45,019 bases of DNA from Dehalococcoidia bacterium (GTDB lineage Bacteria > Chloroflexota > Dehalococcoidia > UBA6926): NCBI GenBank assembly GCA_009841045.1, contig VXMO01000049.1:1-45019 (forward strand), given 5' to 3'. The position numbers were made by a program, and so were the translations under genes. This document shows, piece after piece, positions 1-6,754 of this stretch. Numbering within the stretch: position 1 is the stretch's first letter; every line of letters starts with the position of its first letter. Under the pieces are notes generated by a model. It did not search any database. It was given only the letters and a program-made list of their open reading frames with translations, and was not told where the DNA came from.

Positions 1-86
1 TCTTAGTCGTTGTGTGATTGCTCGCGTGGTTTTTTTTTGTTGTCTTTGACTACCAGGAGGGCGTTGTGGGGCGCGCTTAAAAGGGC
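1..86. other. Contig-end sequence of doubtful quality
   Basis: These bases have a nine-T run and T/G-rich composition unlike the adjoining coding DNA. The PyrK-like reading frame entering from the right keeps its expected protein sequence up to about position 90 and then meets a stop. This suggests the true sequence ends near there and that the outermost bases are an assembly or read-end artefact. That is an inference; a real frameshift or rearrangement is possible. Confidence 0.5.
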
Positions 87-623
87 TTATATCTCGGTGT
101 TTTGCTGTCGTGCCGCTTCGACGAGCGTCGTCAGGGAGCACACGCCGATGCCGCGCCCAACAATCAGGATGCCGTTGGCATCATCAGCAATCGGGAATGG
201 GCGTCCAACAGGGCCGACTATCTCGACGATATCGCCCGCCCTGCGCTGAGCCATGGCAGCTGTGCCATAGCCCACGACGCGGTAGACGAAGTCGGCTGTG
301 CCGGCCTCTCTGTCGTAGCGGTAGGCCGCCATGGGGCGTGGCAAGATGGGGTGAACATCGGTGGCCGCGCCGGGTCGAATAACACCGAATTGCCCCGGCT
401 CGCCATTCGCCAGTGCCTCGGAGCGCACGCGCATGAGGTAGTGCTCCGGCGCAATCTCGTCGTTGGAAATGATCTCGGTTTCAACGAACGTCGCAGGGGC
501 AGGCTGATGGCCATTCGTCTGCATGACCTCAAGCCTCACGCTGGACGGCAGGCGGAGTTGTGGCACGTGCGTGCCCGCGAAAACGGGAATCGTCCCGTTG
601 GCGTCTATGAGATTTGATGTCAT
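87..623 (-). CDS. PyrK-like FAD/NAD-binding reductase, 3' truncated
   Basis: This is a ferredoxin-reductase-like protein resembling the dihydroorotate dehydrogenase electron-transfer subunit PyrK. It shows the FAD-domain beta-barrel region (residues about 20-125) and the start of the NAD-binding domain with ILIVGRGIG near residue 155. The frame stops at 178 residues, whereas PyrK proteins are about 250-290 residues and end in a four-cysteine [2Fe-2S] cluster. The second half of the NAD domain and the cluster are missing, apparently because the contig ends. I chose the ATG at 623 because it overlaps the stop of the upstream M20 gene as ATGA; a longer frame to 716 would lie inside that gene. 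Its place beside pyrE supports a pyrimidine or related redox role. The exact substrate partner is not visible, as no pyrD is in the window. Confidence 0.7.
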   Translation of the reverse strand: MTSNLIDANGTIPVFAGTHVPQLRLPSSVRLEVMQTNGHQPAPATFVETEIISNDEIAPEHYLMRVRSEALANGEPGQFGVIRPGAATDVHPILPRPMAAYRYDREAGTADFVYRVVGYGTAAMAQRRAGDIVEIVGPVGRPFPIADDANGILIVGRGIGVCSLTTLVEAARQQNTEI

Positions 624-1954
624 TCGGCAACCTCTTTCGTCAGGAAGGAGTCGATGTTCCGGATACTCTCCGCGAGGGCATGTGCGCCGATTGCAATGTC
701 GTCCATGCTCGTCCACTCTTCCGGGCAGTGGCTGAGGCCGTCACGGCTGGGCACGAAGAGCATTGCGGTGGGGATGGCGCGTGAAAGGATGCCGGCGTCA
801 TGACCTGCCCCGCTCGTTGTCACGCGATGCGGCACATCAAGGCGGTCGGTAGCGGCGGTCGTCAGGTCGCGCAGCCACTTGGGCAGCACCACAGGCGAGG
901 TGTCAGATACGACTTCCCACTCGCAGCGCAGACCACGGCGGGCGGCGGTTTCCTCCGCGCGAGAGACGATGTCCCGCGTCGTCAGGCGCTGCCGGTCGCT
1001 GTCAACGTCGCGCACGTCAAGATAAAACTCCACGTCGCCGGGGATGGTTGTGATGCTGTTAGGGAAGACGTGAAGGCGTCCGACCGTAGCGACAGTGGCG
1101 CGGCGGCGCGGCTCGTTGGCGATGGACTCCGCCGCGAGAATGACTTCAGCGGCGGCGGCCAGGGCGTCACGACGCTGGGACATGGGCGTGCCGCCGGAGT
1201 GGTCCTGACGACCCGTTATCACGAGACGGATTCGGGTGTTGCCCGCGATTGCGTCAACAAGGCCGATGCGTTCCCCACCCTCTTCCAGCGATCGCGCCTG
1301 CTCAATGTGAAGTTCAAGAAACGCGGCGAGCGTGTTGGGCGCCCATCGGGCCTGCGGGAGCGCGAGCGGATCGAAGTTCAGAGCGCGCATTGCCTGTGCG
1401 AGCGTGGTGCCGTTTGCGTCGCGCAGCCGTTCCATGTCCGCCTCTTGCAACACGTCGGCGACTGCCTTGCTGCCGAGGCATGGCTCGCCAAATCGCGCGC
1501 CTTCTTCACAGGCAAAGGCGACCACCATCAACGGATGGGCGGTCTTGATATCCGATTCAGCAAACATGCGGATGACTTCCAGCCCGGCAAGCACGCCGAT
1601 GGTGCCGTCAAATCGTCCGCCGTGCGGCACGGAGTCAAGATGCGAGCCAAAGCCTATGGCAGGCAGCGTAGGATCCGTTCCTGCGAGTGTTCCAAAGGTG
1701 TTGCCGAAACTATCCGTATGGACAGAGAGGCCGAGATCCACCATCCATCCTGAGACAAGGTTATGGGCGGCGCGCTCTTCCTGCGAGAACGAGATGCGAG
1801 AAATGCCGCCGCCCGGGTCTGCGCCTATCTCCGAGAGGCGTTCCAGGTCGGCGGCAAGACGGCCAGGATCCGCGCGCAGTTCACCACCAGCAGCGTCAGA
1901 TTCTTGCGCCGTGTCCGCCGATTCTGCGTTCCGTTCCTGCTCAGTCGTTGCCAT
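620..1954 (-). CDS. M20-family N-carbamoyl-L-amino acid hydrolase / allantoate amidohydrolase-like
   Basis: A 444-residue zinc amidohydrolase of the M20 family, in the branch that hydrolyses N-carbamoyl amino acids or ureido compounds. Metal-site motifs are in order: GSHLDSV and RFDGTIG, then ACEEGARFG with the Glu pair, LELHIEQ, the dimer-lid motif DHSGGTPM, and near the C terminus GAGHDAG and GLSHCPEEW with the last metal His. Length and motif order fit the family. The first 30 residues are polar and unconserved, so the true start may be slightly downstream. The gene overlaps the upstream degenerate PRTase gene by 14 bases and the downstream PyrK-like gene by 4, which implies one transcript. 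A ureido substrate linked to pyrimidine metabolism, such as N-carbamoyl-aspartate, is plausible from context, but family members act on many ureido acids. Confidence 0.85.
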   Translation of the reverse strand: MATTEQERNAESADTAQESDAAGGELRADPGRLAADLERLSEIGADPGGGISRISFSQEERAAHNLVSGWMVDLGLSVHTDSFGNTFGTLAGTDPTLPAIGFGSHLDSVPHGGRFDGTIGVLAGLEVIRMFAESDIKTAHPLMVVAFACEEGARFGEPCLGSKAVADVLQEADMERLRDANGTTLAQAMRALNFDPLALPQARWAPNTLAAFLELHIEQARSLEEGGERIGLVDAIAGNTRIRLVITGRQDHSGGTPMSQRRDALAAAAEVILAAESIANEPRRRATVATVGRLHVFPNSITTIPGDVEFYLDVRDVDSDRQRLTTRDIVSRAEETAARRGLRCEWEVVSDTSPVVLPKWLRDLTTAATDRLDVPHRVTTSGAGHDAGILSRAIPTAMLFVPSRDGLSHCPEEWTSMDDIAIGAHALAESIRNIDSFLTKEVAE

Positions 1955-2432
1955 CGATCGCTGCCTCTATCTTTACAAGGGAAAGCTCCCCTGCGACCTG
2001 CCCCACCCCAACCAGAGACGCGGTGACCGCCAAGCTGCCGCCCCTGTTCTCGACGAATGCCCTCGCGAGATTGGCATCGCGCTCGCTCAGGGTCACGCCG
2101 ACGAGGGCGACTTTCTCCCCCGCCTCAACGTTGCCGGATGCCGTGACAAGCCCCTCCGCGTCAGACAGCAGGACGACGGGTTTGTCTGCCTGCACGCCGA
2201 CGGCGAACGCCAAAACGATGTTGTCCAGTCCCGGCCACGCGGCGATGATATCAGGCGCGGGGGACGGCAGCGCCTCCGAGAGGCATCCGGCCAATTCTGA
2301 GACGGCGGTGGGGTTGGCCAGCGGCTCCATGGCCCCGGCAACCCAGGCGCTCTGCCCGTCAGAATCCTCGATCTGCCCTTCAACGAGGCAGCCGGTGGAC
2401 TTCAATAGGTCGACAATCTGCGATTCATTCAT
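1941..2432 (-). CDS. Degenerate orotate phosphoribosyltransferase-like protein
   Basis: A 163-residue protein with the layout of a type I phosphoribosyltransferase that appears to have lost its catalytic motif. It can be aligned by eye with the PyrE encoded just upstream. DIIAAWPGLDNIVLA matches the substrate-loop strand and helix, and KPVVLLSDAEG matches the strand before the flexible catalytic loop. The PRPP-binding strand reads VALVGVTLSERDAN (residues 108-121) instead of a VLLVEDVVTTGS-type loop. The acidic pair and the TTG turn are gone, and the flexible-loop lysines are absent. It lies 81 bp after pyrE and overlaps the M20 gene. It may bind a nucleotide-like ligand, regulate or pair with PyrE, or be a decayed duplicate. 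Its frame is intact. Confidence 0.7.
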   Translation of the reverse strand: MNESQIVDLLKSTGCLVEGQIEDSDGQSAWVAGAMEPLANPTAVSELAGCLSEALPSPAPDIIAAWPGLDNIVLAFAVGVQADKPVVLLSDAEGLVTASGNVEAGEKVALVGVTLSERDANLARAFVENRGGSLAVTASLVGVGQVAGELSLVKIEAAIDGND

Positions 2433-2513
2433 TTGACTACTGTAGCGCGTTTATCGGACTAGTTGTTTCAACGTCCGATTGTACATGGGGTTGCGGTTGT
2501 GACGTTGAAGAAA

Positions 2514-3071
2514 TTAGATTCCGAGGTCGCTCCGCTTGAAGAGCGCGCGGAGTTGGTAGCCCGCGGCGGCGAGATATTGCTGCGCCCCCTCTTCGCGATC
2601 AATCACAACAAGGACATCGGAAACGGTCGCGCCGGCGGCTCTGAGGGCGATGCCCGCCTCGATAGCCTGGCTGCCCGTCGTTACCACATCCTCCACCAGC
2701 AAGACGCGCTCTCCTGCAAAGAGTTCACCCTCTACCACGTTGCCCGTCGCGTATGATTTCTGCTCTTTCTTGACGATGACGAACGGCAGGCCCATCTCAA
2801 GGGAAAGTGCGGTCGCGAGGGCCACCGCGCCGAGCTCCGGCCCGGCGATTCGATCCGTGCCGGGCGGCACAAGCTCGGCCATGAACGCGGCCAAGCGGCG
2901 CAGGATGCTGGGTTTGGTCTCAAAGAGATACTTGTCGAAGTAGTAATTGCTGGTGCGGCCGGAACGGAGAACAAAGCTGCCGCGCAGGTAGGCGGCGCTG
3001 AGCAGATCACGCCCAAGTTCCGTGATGCGCTGCTCACGCGACAGGCCAATCGACCGGCTCAAAGTCGCCAC
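2514..3071 (-). CDS. pyrE: Orotate phosphoribosyltransferase
   Basis: PyrE transfers orotate to PRPP to make orotidine 5'-monophosphate in de novo pyrimidine synthesis. The 185-residue length is normal. Visible motifs are the N-terminal FVLRSGRTSNYYFDKY orotate-site segment, the catalytic flexible loop VKKEQKSYATG (about 100-110), and the PRPP signature VLLVEDVVTTGSQ (123-135). The start is GTG at 3071, preceded by a strong AAGGAG eight bases upstream. It is the first gene of a minus-strand group followed by the degenerate PRTase, the M20 hydrolase and the PyrK-like gene. It is transcribed divergently from the serine protease gene. Confidence 0.95.
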   Translation of the reverse strand: MATLSRSIGLSREQRITELGRDLLSAAYLRGSFVLRSGRTSNYYFDKYLFETKPSILRRLAAFMAELVPPGTDRIAGPELGAVALATALSLEMGLPFVIVKKEQKSYATGNVVEGELFAGERVLLVEDVVTTGSQAIEAGIALRAAGATVSDVLVVIDREEGAQQYLAAAGYQLRALFKRSDLGI

Positions 3072-3134
3072 GTGGGGGTCTCCTTTCCGCGCTGCTTTCC
3101 GAATTGCGCCATCGGCGTCCCATTAATGGTACTA

Positions 3135-3185
3135 GACTCGCCAAGCGGCGTCGGTGGGGGCGCGGGCGGTACAATGACGATTGAT
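3135..3185. repeat. 51-bp imperfect direct repeat, left copy
   Basis: This copy matches 4225-4275. The first 12 bases are nearly identical (one mismatch), the middle diverges, and the last 28 bases are identical, ending in GGTACAATGACGATTGAT. The copies lie just upstream of the serine protease gene and just upstream of the amidohydrolase gene. Each holds a TACAAT that could serve as a -10 element. Confidence 0.9.
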
Positions 3186-3215
3186 CAAGTCCGCGCATTC
3201 AAAGAACTCCGACCG

Positions 3216-4193
3216 ATGAAGAGACTCGCTTTCCTGCTTTCAGGCACTCTGCTATTCGTGCTGCTTGCGACATCTTGCATAGAGGAGGATTCGACGCAGA
3301 CTGATACGCCGCCCACCGCAATCTCTGTCGCCACTCCCACGTCTGTTCCAGTCGATCCGGCTACCGCGACACCTGAGCCAACGCACACAGCTCTGCCCAC
3401 TGCTACACCTACACCGGCGCCGCCAACACCTACGCTGGAACCTCCAACACATACACCGGAGCCCCCGACGCCTACTCCGGAGCCGCCAACACCCACACCA
3501 GAACCGCCGACGCCCACACCTGAGCCGATAGTAAAGTCTTTCTCGGATGAATTCGTTCAAAACTCGCTCGTGAGAGTGCGAGCGTATATCGACGATTACA
3601 GCTACTACATAGGTACAGGGGTAATCATCAGGCGCGAAGGGCAGGAATATGTGATTACCAACCGGCACGTTGTAGAGGATCGCGATGACATAAGGATTAT
3701 TGGAAAAGCTTATGGGTTCGCACGACCTCAAAGTATCGCTATCGATTTAGAGTACGACGTGGCGATTTTGACTCCAACAATAAATCAGCAACGCCTTGAT
3801 GTATCGGACTATGGGCTAGAGCTAGCGGCAAGAGATGCCAACCCGCCATCGACGGCATGGTTTGGCCTGTTCAGGAACAATGCGGCAGATATTACGCATG
3901 TTGCTCCTGCAACGTACTGCGACACCACTACCGTTAGGGGAATTGAAAGCTGGGTTTACGACCTAACGACATTCAGGGGCACATCCGGGTCGCCAATCAT
4001 AAACTCGCAGGGTCATCTGATTGCAGTACATTGGGGCATCTTGAGCGGAAGAGACACTTGTAGAGAGGCAGGCCGGGATCCGGCGAAGGGATATGTCTCC
4101 GTAGGAGAATCGTATTCCGTCCCAGTACATGCTATTCACAGTTTGTTCGATGACATAGCAAAAGAGGACGCGGGCGGGGAGTCCGACAGTTGA
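3216..4193 (+). CDS. Lipoprotein trypsin-like serine protease with PT/PE-rich linker
   Basis: A secreted, probably lipid-anchored protease of 325 residues. The N terminus (MKRLAFLLSG, then a hydrophobic stretch ending LLATSC) looks like a lipoprotein signal with the acylated Cys at 21. A linker follows, rich in Pro, Thr and Glu, with tandem PTPEPP-type units (nucleotides about 3400-3530), the usual surface-exposed spacer. The C-terminal domain shows a chymotrypsin-fold triad: His151 in TNRHVV, Asp181 in EYDVAIL and Ser257 in GTSGSP. I chose the ATG at 3216 because it starts the signal peptide; the frame is open back to 3072 but that part is unlike a protein start. The protease domain is visibly AT-richer than its neighbours, and the gene is bracketed by a 51-bp direct repeat. 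Together these hint at insertion. The target is unknown. Confidence 0.85.
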   Translation: MKRLAFLLSGTLLFVLLATSCIEEDSTQTDTPPTAISVATPTSVPVDPATATPEPTHTALPTATPTPAPPTPTLEPPTHTPEPPTPTPEPPTPTPEPPTPTPEPIVKSFSDEFVQNSLVRVRAYIDDYSYYIGTGVIIRREGQEYVITNRHVVEDRDDIRIIGKAYGFARPQSIAIDLEYDVAILTPTINQQRLDVSDYGLELAARDANPPSTAWFGLFRNNAADITHVAPATYCDTTTVRGIESWVYDLTTFRGTSGSPIINSQGHLIAVHWGILSGRDTCREAGRDPAKGYVSVGESYSVPVHAIHSLFDDIAKEDAGGESDS

Positions 4194-4224
4194 TTGACAC
4201 GGTTGATGAATAATTGGCACGTCA

Positions 4225-4275
4225 GATTCGCCAAGCCACTCCCGTTCGGGCGCGGGCGGTACAATGACGATTGAT
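4225..4275. repeat. 51-bp imperfect direct repeat, right copy
   Basis: The second copy of the repeat at 3135-3185; the last 28 bases (4248-4275) are identical between the two. It ends 37 bases before the amidohydrolase start and probably represents that gene's original promoter region, with TACAAT as a candidate -10 box. Confidence 0.9.
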
Positions 4276-4312
4276 TGACCGGTCGCAATTGGGGAGTGGG
4301 GAGTTTTCGTTC

Positions 4313-5299
4313 ATGCACATCGATACGCACAATCATTTCGCCGTTCCTGAGTACATCAACCTGCTGCTGAATCGGCGCACCTTTCCTTATATGGAACGCA
4401 GCGGCGATGACATTCTTTTCCACGTCAGCGACATGGACACCTACACCATGCCCGCCGGCATGTTCCGGTTGGAGACACGCGTCAACGACATGGACGAGGC
4501 GGGCGTGGACATGCACGTGATGAGCTGCATCGTTCCCGCGGGTGAGGTGGCGGATGATCCCGTGCTGAACGTGGAGCTTGCGGCGGCGGCGAATGAGGGC
4601 ATCGCGCAGATCCAGAAGGACAGCCCTGACCGATTCCTCGGGATGGGCACGCTGCCGCTGTTGAACCCAGACGCGGCGGTCAAGGAACTGGATCGCGCCG
4701 TGAATCAGCTTGGCCTGCGCAGCATGATGCTGACCTCAAACGTGGCGGGCAAGCAGCTGCATGAAGAGGACCTATGGCCTGTTTATGAGCGGGCGGAGGA
4801 GTTGGGTGTGGTGATGATGATCCACCCCAGTTGGCCCGTGATGGCTCACCACATGGAGGGCTGGACGATGGCCGTCAACATGGGGTTCCTCTTTGACTCA
4901 TCTACGGCCATGATGCGCATCATCCTCAGCGGCGTCATGGAGAAGTACCCCAACCTGCAATTCGTCCTCTGCCACCTCGGCAGCACCCTGCCCTTCCTCA
5001 TGGGACGGCTGAATCGCACCGGAGGCCCCCGCGCCGGCCACTGGGGTGAGAACGATAAGGGCCCTTGGGAGTATTTTAAGCGCGTCCACATTGACACCGT
5101 TTCGCGGCTAAGGCCGGCGATCATGTTCGCCCGCGAGTTGATGGGGAATGACATGATCATGTTCGGGACGGACTACCCATACACGACCATCCCGCCGATG
5201 AAGGCCGATGTGACGGAGCTTGATCTGCCGGAGGATGATCGCGCAGCCATCCTGGGCGGCAACGCGGCGCGGCTGTTCGGGATCGAGGAACGCGAGTAG
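4313..5299 (+). CDS. ACMSD-like metal-dependent amidohydrolase
   Basis: A 328-residue TIM-barrel amidohydrolase of the family that contains aminocarboxymuconate-semialdehyde decarboxylase and related non-oxidative decarboxylases. Metal and catalytic residues are recognisable: the HxH motif at His6 and His8, His171 in HPSWP, His221 in CHLGS, and Asp287 in FGTDYP. The start at 4313 is supported by a GGGGAG Shine-Dalgarno about nine bases upstream and by the HxH motif falling right at the N terminus, as is usual. A TTG further upstream would add an unconserved leader. The asparaginase-like gene begins 43 bases downstream, across a hairpin repeat. The family covers decarboxylases and hydrolases, so the substrate cannot be named. 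Confidence 0.88.
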   Translation: MHIDTHNHFAVPEYINLLLNRRTFPYMERSGDDILFHVSDMDTYTMPAGMFRLETRVNDMDEAGVDMHVMSCIVPAGEVADDPVLNVELAAAANEGIAQIQKDSPDRFLGMGTLPLLNPDAAVKELDRAVNQLGLRSMMLTSNVAGKQLHEEDLWPVYERAEELGVVMMIHPSWPVMAHHMEGWTMAVNMGFLFDSSTAMMRIILSGVMEKYPNLQFVLCHLGSTLPFLMGRLNRTGGPRAGHWGENDKGPWEYFKRVHIDTVSRLRPAIMFARELMGNDMIMFGTDYPYTTIPPMKADVTELDLPEDDRAAILGGNAARLFGIEERE

Positions 5300-5308
5300 A
5301 AGACTCGA

Positions 5309-5335
5309 GATTCTTCGCTGCGCTCAGAATGACAG
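5309..5335. repeat. Dispersed hairpin repeat, family A, copy 1
   Basis: A small palindromic unit with ATTCT pairing to AGAAT around TCGCTGCGCTC. Related copies are at 8405-8428 and 33073-33098. It lies between the amidohydrolase and the asparaginase-like gene. Reverse-strand translation gives the spurious peptide HSERSEES, which I recall as common in misannotated proteins. Confidence 0.85.
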
Positions 5336-5342
5336 TAACCGC

Positions 5343-6686
5343 ATGACCAGCAAGCCGACAATCGCTCTTGTTCCGACGGGCGGGACGATCCAGAACGGGC
5401 TGCCATTCGTAACGTCGAGCAAGGCGGGCGGGCCGCTGAACGTGCTGCGCGCACAGCGCCTGCATGAGCCGGTTACGGTGCGGATTCGCCGCGAGGACAG
5501 GGACGGCAATCCGGTAGACGACGGCGGCGATGAGTTCCATGAGGTGACGCTGACGCCGGAGGACGGCCTCTACCTCCTCCCCTACATGGAGCCCGGGCAT
5601 GAACCGCCGCAGATATATTCTCAATTCCATCTCACCGCCAAGCGCGTCATCGAGGAGATCGACCGCTTCAGCGTGGACACGAACGGGCGCAACGGATTGC
5701 TGTCCGACGTTGCGGAACTGCGTGTGGAGATGGTCATTGATCCGGACACCGGCGGCGAACTGCGGCGCGGCGGCGAGACATTCGGAATGCGCGAACTGGT
5801 TCTCATTGCCAACACGGTCAATGAGGCGATCTCGCGGCCTGACGTGGATGCCTGCATCGTCACGCACGGAACGTTCACCACAGAAGAGACCGCCGCTTTC
5901 CTTAACTACACTGTGAACTCACGCAAGCCGGTGGTCGTCGCGGCTTCGCAGCGCAGGCACGGCAGCATCGGGAACGACGGCGACTGGAATCTGTGGGATG
6001 CGGTGCGAGTGGCGGCGTCGCCGGAGGCGGCGGGCAAAGGCGTGGTGGTCGTGCTGGACGAACAGATCTACCCGGCGCGTGAAGTGACCAAGACGAACCA
6101 GCGGCCGGGCGGATTCGCCTCTCTGGGCGGCTCGGCGTCCGCCATCGGCTCCATCGAGGCCGACCAGGTGTCTTTCTACTTTGCGCCGACGCGGCTGCAC
6201 ACGGCGGAGTCGCGGGTGAAGGGCGAAAGCCCCCTGCCCTTGGCTCTACCCACTGTGGATATCGTCAAGACGTATGCGGGCGCAGACGACGTGCAGGTTC
6301 GGGCGCTGATAGACCGCGCCGTTTCTGACCGCGAGGCGAATACATCTCATCCAGGCCACGGCATCGTCATTGAGGGCTTCGCCTACAGCGGCGTGCCGCA
6401 TCGATTCCAGCGGCCTGCGCTAGAAGAGGCTGTCCGGGGATTTGGCATCCCTGTCGTCTTGACGAGTCGGGGCCTGCGCGGGCGTATTCCCAAGGAGCCG
6501 ACGCAGGACACGTTCATCACGGGAGATAATCTCTCGGGCGTTAAGGCGCGGCTGCTGCTGACGTTAGCGATCCGGGTTCTGGGGCCGTTGACGCCATTTG
6601 CCGATTGGGAGAGTCCGACGCAAGCGGAGCGGGAGCGGCTGCTGGCGGAAATCGGGCGGTACCAGGAGATATTTGACACGCACTAA
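5343..6686 (+). CDS. Asparaginase-family amidohydrolase, altered substrate site
   Basis: A 447-residue member of the bacterial L-asparaginase/glutaminase family, longer than the usual 330 or so. The nucleophile loop PTGGTIQNG carries Thr12 and Thr15. The second catalytic motif is VTHGTFTTEET around Thr177, and the catalytic Lys250 lies in EVTKTN, as in E. coli AnsB. The position after the HGT Thr, normally Asp (Asp90 in E. coli, which binds the alpha-amino group of asparagine), is Phe here. The nucleophiles and Lys are kept but the amino-acid anchor is lost, so a different amide substrate is likely. The start is the ATG at 5343; the longer open frame to 5220 runs through the preceding gene and the hairpin repeat. 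The C-terminal segment (about 340-447), with GLRGRIP, is also recognisable family sequence. Confidence 0.85.
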   Translation: MTSKPTIALVPTGGTIQNGLPFVTSSKAGGPLNVLRAQRLHEPVTVRIRREDRDGNPVDDGGDEFHEVTLTPEDGLYLLPYMEPGHEPPQIYSQFHLTAKRVIEEIDRFSVDTNGRNGLLSDVAELRVEMVIDPDTGGELRRGGETFGMRELVLIANTVNEAISRPDVDACIVTHGTFTTEETAAFLNYTVNSRKPVVVAASQRRHGSIGNDGDWNLWDAVRVAASPEAAGKGVVVVLDEQIYPAREVTKTNQRPGGFASLGGSASAIGSIEADQVSFYFAPTRLHTAESRVKGESPLPLALPTVDIVKTYAGADDVQVRALIDRAVSDREANTSHPGHGIVIEGFAYSGVPHRFQRPALEEAVRGFGIPVVLTSRGLRGRIPKEPTQDTFITGDNLSGVKARLLLTLAIRVLGPLTPFADWESPTQAERERLLAEIGRYQEIFDTH

Positions 6687-6696
6687 GGTAAGGGTG

Positions 6697-6733
6697 ATCC
6701 GCTCGCCCTTCGACAAGCTCAGGGTGAGCGGAT
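6697..6733. repeat. Dispersed hairpin repeat, family B, copy 1
   Basis: An inverted repeat in which ATCCGCTC...CCCT pairs with AGGG...GAGCGGAT around TCGACAAGCTC. It lies between the asparaginase-like gene and pgi. The second copy is at 8742-8782. The outer pairs differ between copies but stay complementary. Confidence 0.85.
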
Positions 6734-6754
6734 GATGGGAGTGACGAGGGGATA

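Noticed and set aside
800-1753. 317-residue plus-strand frame
   Set aside because: Antisense to the M20 hydrolase, which has all of its metal motifs on the other strand.
3252-3731. Minus-strand frame rich in Arg and Cys
   Set aside because: Shadow of the Pro/Thr-rich linker repeats in the serine protease gene.
5220-5342. Longer N terminus for the asparaginase-like protein
   Set aside because: It runs through the end of the amidohydrolase gene and the family A repeat; the real protein starts just before the Thr nucleophile loop.
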